A stretch of 33,017 bases of DNA from Clostridiales bacterium (GTDB taxonomy: Bacteria > Bacillota > Clostridia > Christensenellales > Pumilibacteraceae): assembly GCA_022508425.1 (NCBI GenBank), contig JAFLVF010000004.1, forward strand, positions 1 through 33,017, read 5' to 3'. The position numbers were made by a program, and so were the translations under genes. Below the pieces are notes generated by a model. It saw only the letters and a list, made by a program, of their open reading frames with translations. It was not told the origin of the DNA and ran no database searches. Of the stretch, positions 24,076 through 32,404 are shown in pieces (within the stretch, counting starts at the first letter, position 1; each line of letters opens with the position of its first letter).

Positions 24076-27000
24076 ATGAAAAAGTTCACACTTATATCGG
24101 CTATAGCCGCGGTTACGACGGTGTTTGCGCTTGTCGGGCTTGTCGGCTGTTCGGATAAGAAAACTTCGCCGCCCGAGGAGACCCCGCCGGCGGTAGAGGC
24201 GACGCCCCTCGACGCGCCGGTAATCGAGCTCAACGACAACGTCGTCGAGTGGGACGCGGTCGACCATGCCGTGTCGTACTCGGTGTACGTCGGCGATGAC
24301 GACGCCGTCACAGTAAACTCCACGACGACGTCGTACACAGTGGACAAGACGGAGGTAGGCACTTACGATATTTACGTCATTGCCAATGCTTCGTCATCGG
24401 GCGAGTATACCGATTCGGAAAAGTCCAACACCGTCACGTACGAGGTTTTCTCGCCCGAAGTTGTGGCGCTCGTCAGGCTCCGCCTTGTCAACAACGCCGA
24501 TAAACTCGACTATTTCCTCGACGAAGTGAGCGCGGAGACAAAACCCGATCTTACCGGGCTTGTCGTCAACGCCGTGTACAGCAACGGGAGCGTAAAGAAA
24601 GTTACGGCCACGCCCGAAGCGGTCGATTTCTCTACACCCGGCGACAAGACGGTGAAATTGTCGTACACCGAGGACGGCCGTACCGCAACGACGACGTATG
24701 TAATCACCGTACGCCGCCGTACCGAAGCGGATATACAAGACCTTATTACGCTTAAGCACGAGTTTACCGCCGCAGGCGACTACAAGCTCGCCGACGGAAC
24801 GGTCACCGCCGTCGATATGGACGGAACGATTGTGCCAGTCAAGGCCGAGGGCGGCGTAAGCAAAATAAATTTTCAAAAATCGGGCTCCAAGCTCGTAAAA
24901 GTTACCGCCGCGGACGGCAAGGTATCCTTTGTCAAAGTTACGGCCGCGATTTTCATTACGAATACGGACGGCTTCCTCGCAATGAACAATGCTCTCGACG
25001 GATATTATCTGTTGCGCAACGATATCACTTTCGAGGGATACAGCGCCACTATCGGCACCGCGCCGCTGAAAGCCGCGGAGGGCTTTGACGACGAGCGCGC
25101 ATTTACTTATGACGTAAGCGGCACTGCGCGGCAGGGCAAGGCGTTTACCGGCACGTTCGACGGCGACGGCTACGTCATCACAGGCTACCGCCATGCGACG
25201 GAGTCGTTCGGAACGGCGGACGGATACTATCTCGGCCTGTTCGGATATATCGGCGAGGGCGGAAAGGTTTGCAATTTCGTTCTCAGAAATTCGAGCATAA
25301 CGGGCGGCAAATGCAGTGCGATTATTTCGGGCGTCAACCTCGGCACGGTTGAGAACGTGACGATAGAGGACGACTGTTCTCTCAGCGTGTTCTACGCCGG
25401 GGGCGCCGTCGCCGCGGCGTACAACGGCGGTACAATCGGAAATATCGTGTGCGCGCCCGCACGCTTTAGCAGCAATTGGGACGGCGGCGCGTTCGTTTCC
25501 GCATACGAGAGCGCGGAGGGCGCGATCTCGAAAAACGTATATATCGCCAACAAGACCAATCTTACCGGCACGCTCGGCAACGGCTGGTACTACGCCGACG
25601 AGATAGGTACTGTATATTGCAACGCGACATATAAGAAGGTTCTCGCTATAGACACCACGATGTACAAAGGTGTGGACGGCAAGATCACGGTATTCCAACG
25701 CGCCGTCGAGGAGCTCGACTTTACGGTGTGGGTGAACGGTCAAGCGAACGAGGGCGTTTTGGCGTACTCGAGTTACGACCAAGATACGTACACCTATTAC
25801 TTGAAGCTTTTGACAACGGCGTCGGTCGATGCGGGCGACACTTTCGCCGTCGCGGTAAGGCCGCTCGGCAAGGATTATCTAAACAACGCCGTTACCGTCA
25901 CGGTGGGCGAGCCGTACGTGATATCCGCAACCTACGACGGCGATCCCATACAAGTGACAGCAGGTACCGACCTCAATATTTCGACAATTACTCTCAAGAC
26001 AACTTACACCGACGGTACGACCGGAACCATGCGCCCGCTCCGCTATGAGGGCTATAACAAGGGCGGCGCCGTAGGCGTCGCGCAGGAAGTCAAGCTGTTC
26101 TTCGGCGCCGGCGCGAACGATTACGTGCTCGTATCCGTCACGCCCAAGGCGGCGGAGGGCGACGTCGTAATCGGAATTTCGGCGACGAGGAAAAACAGCG
26201 ACCGCATAGTCACAGACATGGACGGCGCGCCCGACTTCGATCTTTACTATACGTTTACCGTGACTTACAGTATCAGCGCCGCCAAAACGGTGACGGTCGC
26301 TGGCGGCGTTTCCGTTACGGGCTGGGTATACGGTCACAATGCCGAAGTGACGGTGTCGTACGGCGAGGGCGGATATAACGTGTCCGACACAATTGCAATG
26401 GACGTATGGGCCGTTGTAAAATCGGCCACCGATTTCGCGGCGATCAACAATAACCTCAACGGCTACTACATGCTTGAAGATGGCGCTACGATAGACTTCG
26501 ACAACGGCGAAAAGCATGAGGCGCCGATTATAGGCGCAGTTCCCACAAAGGTTGTAGGTGGCGACACTATGATCGACACGGCCGACGCGCTCGAAGAAAC
26601 GGCGTTTAACGGCAAGTTCGACGGCAACGGCGGCAAGCTCGTCAATTGGGGCGCTCCCATAGACGGCTACGACGGTTGGAATATAAATCATTTCGGTCGT
26701 GCGATATTTGCGTATATAGGCTCGAACGGCGAGGTGTACGACTTTACCGTAGATAACTGCTTGGTGCAAGGCTTTAACGAGCTGGGCATAGTCAGCTGCT
26801 TTAACAAAGGCACAATCAGCGGCGTCACAGTCGAAGTCAATTGCCATATAGACACCGTTCACGGTGGCTTAGGTGCGTTTGCATCAATCAACCATGGCAA
26901 TATCACGGGCTGCACCAACAACGGCGCGACTTATACAAGCACGAAAGACAATCCGCGTGAGGATAAATCGCTTGCGGACGACGGCACTTCCGCGCACTGA
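24076..27000 (+). CDS. Large surface lipoprotein with FN3-like, Ig-like and GLUG-type repeats
   Basis: The 974-residue protein has a lipoprotein signal (GLVGC, lipidated C25) followed by a Pro/Glu-rich tether. An FN3-like domain comes next (about residues 45-130, starting PLDAPVIEL with VVEWDAV and a YDIYVIA strand). Then a Big_3-type Ig unit (about 133-215) with LTGLVVNAVYSNG. Two separated GLUG-type beta-helix segments contain FTGTFDGDGYVITGY with LGLFGYI, and FNGKFDGNGGKL with FAYIGSNGEVYDF. It resembles the protein encoded before the ROK gene and may be a diverged paralogue. It should sit on the outer face of the membrane as a glycan-binding or adhesive protein. No catalytic motif is visible. 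Large antisense ORFs over it are composition shadows. Confidence 0.82.
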   Translation: MKKFTLISAIAAVTTVFALVGLVGCSDKKTSPPEETPPAVEATPLDAPVIELNDNVVEWDAVDHAVSYSVYVGDDDAVTVNSTTTSYTVDKTEVGTYDIYVIANASSSGEYTDSEKSNTVTYEVFSPEVVALVRLRLVNNADKLDYFLDEVSAETKPDLTGLVVNAVYSNGSVKKVTATPEAVDFSTPGDKTVKLSYTEDGRTATTTYVITVRRRTEADIQDLITLKHEFTAAGDYKLADGTVTAVDMDGTIVPVKAEGGVSKINFQKSGSKLVKVTAADGKVSFVKVTAAIFITNTDGFLAMNNALDGYYLLRNDITFEGYSATIGTAPLKAAEGFDDERAFTYDVSGTARQGKAFTGTFDGDGYVITGYRHATESFGTADGYYLGLFGYIGEGGKVCNFVLRNSSITGGKCSAIISGVNLGTVENVTIEDDCSLSVFYAGGAVAAAYNGGTIGNIVCAPARFSSNWDGGAFVSAYESAEGAISKNVYIANKTNLTGTLGNGWYYADEIGTVYCNATYKKVLAIDTTMYKGVDGKITVFQRAVEELDFTVWVNGQANEGVLAYSSYDQDTYTYYLKLLTTASVDAGDTFAVAVRPLGKDYLNNAVTVTVGEPYVISATYDGDPIQVTAGTDLNISTITLKTTYTDGTTGTMRPLRYEGYNKGGAVGVAQEVKLFFGAGANDYVLVSVTPKAAEGDVVIGISATRKNSDRIVTDMDGAPDFDLYYTFTVTYSISAAKTVTVAGGVSVTGWVYGHNAEVTVSYGEGGYNVSDTIAMDVWAVVKSATDFAAINNNLNGYYMLEDGATIDFDNGEKHEAPIIGAVPTKVVGGDTMIDTADALEETAFNGKFDGNGGKLVNWGAPIDGYDGWNINHFGRAIFAYIGSNGEVYDFTVDNCLVQGFNELGIVSCFNKGTISGVTVEVNCHIDTVHGGLGAFASINHGNITGCTNNGATYTSTKDNPREDKSLADDGTSAH

Positions 27001-27036
27001 CGGCATTAAAACAACAGGGGAGATTAGACAACCGAT

Positions 27037-28443
27037 ATGGTCAAATTCGGAACGGGCGGATTTAGAGGCGTCATAGGCGACGACTTCAACCGCGACAACG
27101 TCAAGCTGGTCGCGCAGGGCTTGTGCGACATCATCAAGGCGCACGAGTATTTGCCGCGCGTCGTGGTGGGCTATGACTATCGTTTCGGCTCGGATTATTT
27201 CGCGGGCTGGATAGCGGAAACGCTCGCCGCCAACGACATTACATGCCTGTTGTACAACGAACCCATGCCGTCGCCCGCCGTCATGACGGCGGTGCGCGAC
27301 GAGAAGCTCGACTTCGGCTTTATGATAACGGCAAGCCACAATCCGTACTACTTTAACGGGGTCAAGCTGTTTATCAAGGGCGGAATGGATGCAGACGTTG
27401 CCACAACCAATGCGCTCGAGCGCGCAATCAACAGCGCGGACACCCCACTCCACATCACCCTCGACGAGGGCAAGGCTAAGGGGCTGATTGTCGACTACAA
27501 CAACAAGAAGCAGTACCTCGAAAATATCAAAAGCTTTCTTTCGCCCAAGCTTTTCGGCAGTAAGATAAAGATACTTTACGACAACCTCAACGGAGTGGGC
27601 GCGCGCTGTATCGAGCCGATGTTTCAAATGGCGGGGATAGAGAACTTCAAGATAATGAACGTTCAGCACGACGCGTTTTTCAATTTCTCGCCGCCCAATC
27701 CGACGGAGGCCGCGATGGAGCCGCTCAAAAGCCACGTCGTTCAATACGGCTTCGACTTCGCCATGGCTACCGACAGCGACAGCGACCGTTTGGGCATAAT
27801 CGACGAGAAGGGCAACTACGTTTCCAGCAATTTCATACTCGCGTGCTTGTATTACTATCTTCTCAAATACCGCGGCATGAAAGGCGACATTGTCAAAAAC
27901 TGCGCGACGACGACGCTCGTCGATATGATTGCGGCGCGCGCGGGGTACAAGTGCCACGAAGTGGACGTAGGATTTAAGAACATCTCGTCAAAGATACGCG
28001 AGGTGGACGCGCTTATCGGCGGCGAGAGCAGCGGCGGATTGACGGTGCGCGGCTACATATTCGGGAAAGACAGCGTGTTCAGCTCGCTTCTGTTCACCGA
28101 GATGGTCGCGCTGATGGGCAAGCCCGTGTCCGAGATAGTGAAAGAGGTGTGCGATTACGCGGGATACAACGGTGTTTGTATAGAGGACGAAATGCGCTTT
28201 GCCGACGGCGTGATACGCATTCCCGACGGTATGCCCGAGTTTTCGCTCGACATAGTACGAATCGAAGAGTACAACAACAATATCAAATATCACTTCGGCA
28301 ACGGGCAGTGGGCGCTCATACGCAAGTCGGGCACCGAGCCCGTGGTCAGATTGTTCGTCGAGTGCAACAGCGCCACCGCCGCGCGGGTCAACAGCAGAAA
28401 GTTGAGAGAATTTCTCACAAGCGGAAAGGGGAAGAACAAATGA
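27037..28443 (+). CDS. Alpha-D-phosphohexomutase (phosphoglucomutase/phosphomannomutase family)
   Basis: The 468-residue enzyme converts hexose-1-phosphates and hexose-6-phosphates. It shows all four family signatures: GTGGFRG at the N-terminus, the phosphoserine loop TASHNP with S100, the metal loop DSDSDR, the sugar-binding GGESSGG, and the C-terminal phosphate loop RKSGTEP. It is cytoplasmic. The substrate (Glc, Man, GlcN or GlcNAc phosphate) cannot be fixed by eye. In this operon it would link the sugar-1-phosphate from GH94 to the 6-phosphate used by NagA, NagB or glycolysis. The ribosome site GGGGAG is rather far (14 bp) from the ATG. Its stop overlaps the nagB start (ATGA). Confidence 0.93.
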   Translation: MVKFGTGGFRGVIGDDFNRDNVKLVAQGLCDIIKAHEYLPRVVVGYDYRFGSDYFAGWIAETLAANDITCLLYNEPMPSPAVMTAVRDEKLDFGFMITASHNPYYFNGVKLFIKGGMDADVATTNALERAINSADTPLHITLDEGKAKGLIVDYNNKKQYLENIKSFLSPKLFGSKIKILYDNLNGVGARCIEPMFQMAGIENFKIMNVQHDAFFNFSPPNPTEAAMEPLKSHVVQYGFDFAMATDSDSDRLGIIDEKGNYVSSNFILACLYYYLLKYRGMKGDIVKNCATTTLVDMIAARAGYKCHEVDVGFKNISSKIREVDALIGGESSGGLTVRGYIFGKDSVFSSLLFTEMVALMGKPVSEIVKEVCDYAGYNGVCIEDEMRFADGVIRIPDGMPEFSLDIVRIEEYNNNIKYHFGNGQWALIRKSGTEPVVRLFVECNSATAARVNSRKLREFLTSGKGKNK

Positions 28444-29162
28444 AAATCGTAATTGTCAAAAATTATAACGAGCTTTCCGCCGCCGCGGCGCTTATGATCG
28501 CGGACGTTTTGCGCTGTGTGAACAATCCCGTACTGTCGCTTGCGACGGGCAGTACTCCAATCGGCGCATACGCCGAGCTCGTCAATGCGTATAGGGACAA
28601 CAAGATATCGTTCAAAAACGTTTTGACATTCAATCTCGACGAGTACGTAGGGCTTCCCGCGACAGACGGCAACAGTTACCGCGCGTACATGAACAAACAT
28701 CTGTTCGACAACGTAGATATAGACAAGGACAACACTAATCTTCCCGACGGCACGGCAGACGACCTCGAGCAAGAGTGCAAGAGATATTCGGCACTGCTCG
28801 AAAAACACCCGAGGCATTTACAGCTCTTGGGGCTCGGCCGCAACGGGCATATCGGATTTAACGAGCCGGGGACGCGCTTCGACAGCGTGACGCACGTCGT
28901 AGAGCTTACCCCCGACACCATAAAAGCCAACTCGCGGCTGTTTGCGGACGGCGCCGTTCCCCGCCGCGCCGTGACTATGGGCATAAAAGATATCATGGCG
29001 GCAAAGCGAATCGTCCTGCTCGCCTCGGGGGAGAACAAAGCGCGCGCCGTATACAATACGGTCAAGGGCAGAGTAAGTGATAGCTGTCCTGCGAGCGTAT
29101 TGCAAACACATCCCGACGCAACGCTTATCGCGGATATGGAGGCGGCGCATGAGATTGTTTAG
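28440..29162 (+). CDS. nagB: Glucosamine-6-phosphate deaminase
   Basis: The 240-residue protein starts at ATG 28440, overlapping the mutase stop; the longer ORF in the track begins within the mutase gene. It converts glucosamine-6-phosphate to fructose-6-phosphate and ammonia. Recognisable parts are the SLATGSTP phosphate loop, NLDEYVGL with the catalytic D67, and GLGRNGHIGFNEPGT with H137 and E142. The length is that of short Firmicutes NagB enzymes without the E. coli allosteric C-terminus. AAGGGGAAG precedes the start. It lies between the mutase and nagA, making a compact amino-sugar catabolic cassette. Confidence 0.95.
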   Translation: MKIVIVKNYNELSAAAALMIADVLRCVNNPVLSLATGSTPIGAYAELVNAYRDNKISFKNVLTFNLDEYVGLPATDGNSYRAYMNKHLFDNVDIDKDNTNLPDGTADDLEQECKRYSALLEKHPRHLQLLGLGRNGHIGFNEPGTRFDSVTHVVELTPDTIKANSRLFADGAVPRRAVTMGIKDIMAAKRIVLLASGENKARAVYNTVKGRVSDSCPASVLQTHPDATLIADMEAAHEIV

Positions 29163-30297
29163 GAAGGCCAAGGTATATATCGAGGGCGTCGGCATCAAAA
29201 TGACAGACCTTCTGTTCGACACTCTCACCAGAAGCTACGAGAGCTCGGCCGACGCGGAGGAGATAAAAATTCCGTCTGACGCGTTAGTCGTGCCCGCGTT
29301 TATCGACCAACACATTCACGGAGTGGTCGGTGCGGACGCCTCGGACGGCGGCGGCGCGGTAAGAGTGATGGCAAAGGCCCTTCCGTCGGAGGGTACGGCG
29401 TACTTCCTGCCGACGACGATGACGGTAGGGCGCGAAGCGCTGTTGTCGGCGGTCGAAGCCGTCGGCAGAGCAATAGGCGACAACGACATGGGCGCGGAGA
29501 TACTCGGCGTTCATCTCGAGGGCCCGTTTATTTCGAACAAACACGTCGGCGCGCAAAACCCCGATCATGTGCGCGTTCCCGATATCGGGCTGTTGCAAGA
29601 GCTGATCGACGCGTCGGGCGGAAATATCAAGATGATGACGGTCGCGCCCGAACTCGACGGAGCGGATAAGCTTATACAATACGCTAAAGAGCATGCAATC
29701 AAGGTGTCGATAGGACATACCGACGCGACGTATTCGGAAGTCGAGCATGCGGGTAGACTCGGCGCGGACTGCATTACGCACACGTTCAACGCCCAGCGCG
29801 CTCTTCACCATCGCGAAGCGGGGACTGTGGGCGCGGCGCTCATGATGTACGGCATGTATGCCGAGCTCATCGCCGACTGCATACACGTAAGCGTGCCCGC
29901 TATGAAGCTTTTGCTGAAGTGTAAGCCCGAGGACAAGTTGATTCTCGTCACCGACTCGATACGCGCAAAGAATTTGTCGGGCGGCGAGAGCGAGCTCGGC
30001 GGGCAAAAGGTGACGGTGAGAGGGGGCGAGGCGCGGTTATCGGACGGAACGCTCGCCGGCAGTGTGCTCAAGATGAACGATGCGGTCAAAAACCTCGTCA
30101 TTAGATGTGGTGCGTCGATAACCCAAGCTGTGGACTGCGCTTCGGCTAACGTAGCAAAACATCTCGGTCTATTCGACGAGATGGGCGGAATCAAAATAGG
30201 CAAGCGCGCGTCGTACACGGTGCTCGACAAGAACTTCGACTGCGTGATGACAATAAGAGACGGCAAAACGATTTACGACAGAAATGCGGAGGCATAG
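29149..30297 (+). CDS. nagA: N-acetylglucosamine-6-phosphate deacetylase
   Basis: The 382-residue amidohydrolase removes acetate from GlcNAc-6-phosphate, giving the substrate of NagB. Metal and catalytic motifs are in order: FIDQHIHG near residue 55, HLEGPF with the metal-binding glutamate, IGHTDATY, THTFNAQ, and LVTDS with the catalytic aspartate. The start chosen is ATG 29149, which overlaps the end of nagB by 14 bp and has GGAGG 6 bp upstream; the 406-aa ORF in the track starts inside nagB. Translation is thus coupled to nagB. Its stop abuts the next ATG (TAGATG). Confidence 0.95.
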   Translation: MRLFRKAKVYIEGVGIKMTDLLFDTLTRSYESSADAEEIKIPSDALVVPAFIDQHIHGVVGADASDGGGAVRVMAKALPSEGTAYFLPTTMTVGREALLSAVEAVGRAIGDNDMGAEILGVHLEGPFISNKHVGAQNPDHVRVPDIGLLQELIDASGGNIKMMTVAPELDGADKLIQYAKEHAIKVSIGHTDATYSEVEHAGRLGADCITHTFNAQRALHHREAGTVGAALMMYGMYAELIADCIHVSVPAMKLLLKCKPEDKLILVTDSIRAKNLSGGESELGGQKVTVRGGEARLSDGTLAGSVLKMNDAVKNLVIRCGASITQAVDCASANVAKHLGLFDEMGGIKIGKRASYTVLDKNFDCVMTIRDGKTIYDRNAEA

Positions 30298-32382
30298 ATG
30301 GCAAGCGTAACACTCAATCATATATATAAGGTTTATCCAAACGGATTAAAGGCTGTCAACGACTTTTCCATGGACATAGCCGACGGCGAGTTTATCGTGT
30401 TCGTCGGTCCGTCCGGCTGCGGGAAATCGACGACGTTGCGCATGATTGCGGGATTGGAGGAAGTGACGGCGGGCGAGCTTAGGATAGACGGCGAGTTCGT
30501 CAACTACGTCGAACCCAAGGAACGTGACATAGCGATGGTTTTCCAAAACTATGCGCTCTATCCGCATATGACGGTGTACAACAACATGGCGTTTGGATTG
30601 GAGCTTAGGCGTGTGAGCAAGGACGAGATCAAAAAGCGCGTCCATTCCGCCGCGCGAATACTCGGCATTACCGAATATTTGCAGAAAAAGCCCAAAGAGA
30701 TGAGCGGCGGACAGCGCCAGCGCGTCGCGCTCGGCCGCGCGATGGTGCGCAACCCCAAGGTAATGTTGCTCGACGAGCCGCTCAGTAACCTCGACGCAAA
30801 GCTTAGGACGCAGATGCGCTCTGAAATACTGAAGTTGCACGACAGGCTTAAGACGACGTTTATATACGTAACGCACGATCAGGTCGAAGCCATGACGATG
30901 GGAACGCGCATTGTCGTCATGAAAGACGGCTTCGTCCAGCAAATCGACACGCCGCGCAATCTGTACAGCTATCCTTGCAACAAATTCGTCGCCGGATTTA
31001 TCGGCACGCCGCAGATGAACTTTTACAGCGGCAATATCAGGCGGGTGGGCGACAACGTAGAGCTCGCTTTGGACAACACGGACATAGTTTTCACCGCGCC
31101 GTACGAGCTGTTCGCCAAGACGGACAGCGTGTATCTGGACGGGAGCAAAAAGGTGATTTTCGGCATTCGCTCCGAGCACATATCAATCGATCCCGACAAA
31201 TATCCGTTCAAGGCGAAGTGCAAGGTGTCATACTGTGAGGACCTCGGCGTAGACAGTCAGGTTTACGGCAATTTCGACCTGAACTACGTAGACTTGATAG
31301 AGCCCGAGGAATACAGTGTTCCCGACGAAGAGACGATGCCCAAGAAGAAAAAGCGCGGAAAGAAGAACGAGCCCGAAGAGAGCAAACAAGAAGAAACCAA
31401 CGAGAGCGCTACGCGCGTCGTTATCAAAGCGCCTGCGGCGACCAAGATAGACAGAGATACAATAATCGAAGTTTCGCTCGACTTGAGCAATATGCAGATA
31501 TTCGACGCGGAGACCGAACAGTCGGTGGTGCCGCGCATACCCTCGCACTACACAATCGGGTGCAGTGTAAAGGGCGGGGTGATGACTATTCTCGGCTCGG
31601 AATTTAAGCTTCCGCCCGCGGTTTCGCTCGACGACGGCGAGTACACAATGGACGCGGACAGGAGTGCTCTGTCCGTCGGCACGGGGCTGAAAGCGGAGTT
31701 TTTGGACAAAGAGGTCGTAGACGGCGTTACACTCAATAGGTTTAGGGCGGGCGATACCATACTGTACGTCGCAAGCGACGGAAAAGTCGGCAAGCCCAAG
31801 GGCATATCCATAGACTTCAAGCACTGCTCGTTTGTCCGCGACGGCGAGATTGCAATCGGTGCGATGCCCGAGCAAAACTCGCTCGAATGCGTGCTGACAA
31901 AATTCGTCGAGCCAACCCGACAGGAAATCGACGGCGTGACAAAGGAAGTAAAAGTCAAACGTTACAAGCTCAACTTTGCAGTTTATCCCGAAACAATAGT
32001 CGGCAAGGACGGAACGTTGATAGCCGACGAGCGCACAATCGCCGAACAGTTTCGGTCGAAGTCGGTGCCTATCACTTCGCACAGCATTGTGTGCAACGAC
32101 GACGACGCACAGAAGATACTTATCGGCGCGGGGCGCGCTGTGTATAAAGATACGCTCGAAGCGCAGTTCTCGCCGTTTGACGTCGCGCTCGGAGAGGGGC
32201 TTGACGGTACGGTGGAAACGGTGTTAGACTACGGTGAAGAGAAGTTTGCAAAATGTTTAGTGGGCAACACGCCCGTTTATGTCAAGGTGGAAGACGGATT
32301 CGATCAAACGTCGGTCAAGCTTTCGCCCAACGTCAACGCTATAAAAGTCTATGACAAAACCATAGACATACGACTTGTATAA
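30298..32382 (+). CDS. CUT1 sugar ABC transporter ATPase (MsmX/UgpC-like) with large C-terminal extension
   Basis: This 694-residue protein is the likely ATPase of the importer. The N-terminal 240 residues are standard: Walker [10 protein letters not shown] (37-45), a Q-loop [10 protein letters not shown], signature [14 protein letters not shown], Walker B VMLLDEP, and switch histidine YVTHDQ. A TOBE/MOP region begins near 285 (FGIRSEH). A Lys/Glu-rich insertion (KKKKRGKK, about 348-370) interrupts it, and the usual family ending IFDAET is reached at about 401-406. Normal members end there; this one continues for about 288 residues. The extra part is beta-rich, and its last 55 residues (LDYGEEKF ... 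NAIKVYDK) resemble a second TOBE. It starts directly after the nagA stop, with GGAGG upstream. Confidence 0.92.
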   Translation: MASVTLNHIYKVYPNGLKAVNDFSMDIADGEFIVFVGPSGCGKSTTLRMIAGLEEVTAGELRIDGEFVNYVEPKERDIAMVFQNYALYPHMTVYNNMAFGLELRRVSKDEIKKRVHSAARILGITEYLQKKPKEMSGGQRQRVALGRAMVRNPKVMLLDEPLSNLDAKLRTQMRSEILKLHDRLKTTFIYVTHDQVEAMTMGTRIVVMKDGFVQQIDTPRNLYSYPCNKFVAGFIGTPQMNFYSGNIRRVGDNVELALDNTDIVFTAPYELFAKTDSVYLDGSKKVIFGIRSEHISIDPDKYPFKAKCKVSYCEDLGVDSQVYGNFDLNYVDLIEPEEYSVPDEETMPKKKKRGKKNEPEESKQEETNESATRVVIKAPAATKIDRDTIIEVSLDLSNMQIFDAETEQSVVPRIPSHYTIGCSVKGGVMTILGSEFKLPPAVSLDDGEYTMDADRSALSVGTGLKAEFLDKEVVDGVTLNRFRAGDTILYVASDGKVGKPKGISIDFKHCSFVRDGEIAIGAMPEQNSLECVLTKFVEPTRQEIDGVTKEVKVKRYKLNFAVYPETIVGKDGTLIADERTIAEQFRSKSVPITSHSIVCNDDDAQKILIGAGRAVYKDTLEAQFSPFDVALGEGLDGTVETVLDYGEEKFAKCLVGNTPVYVKVEDGFDQTSVKLSPNVNAIKVYDKTIDIRLV

Positions 32383-32404
32383 GCCGATATAGGGGGTAAT
32401 CGAA

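Noticed and set aside
24394-25782. 462-aa antisense ORF over the GLUG lipoprotein gene
   Set aside because: Arg/Ala/Val-rich shadow of GC-rich codons; the plus-strand frame has a signal peptide, domains and a ribosome site.
25879-27957. Two antisense ORFs (327 and 357 aa) over the lipoprotein and phosphohexomutase genes
   Set aside because: The mutase motifs prove the plus-strand frame; the antisense products show no domain or start signal.
28149-28439. N-terminal extension of the nagB ORF
   Set aside because: Lies within the mutase gene; NagB homology begins at ATG 28440.
29077-29148. N-terminal extension of the nagA ORF
   Set aside because: Overlaps nagB in another frame; ATG 29149 has GGAGG and gives the usual length.
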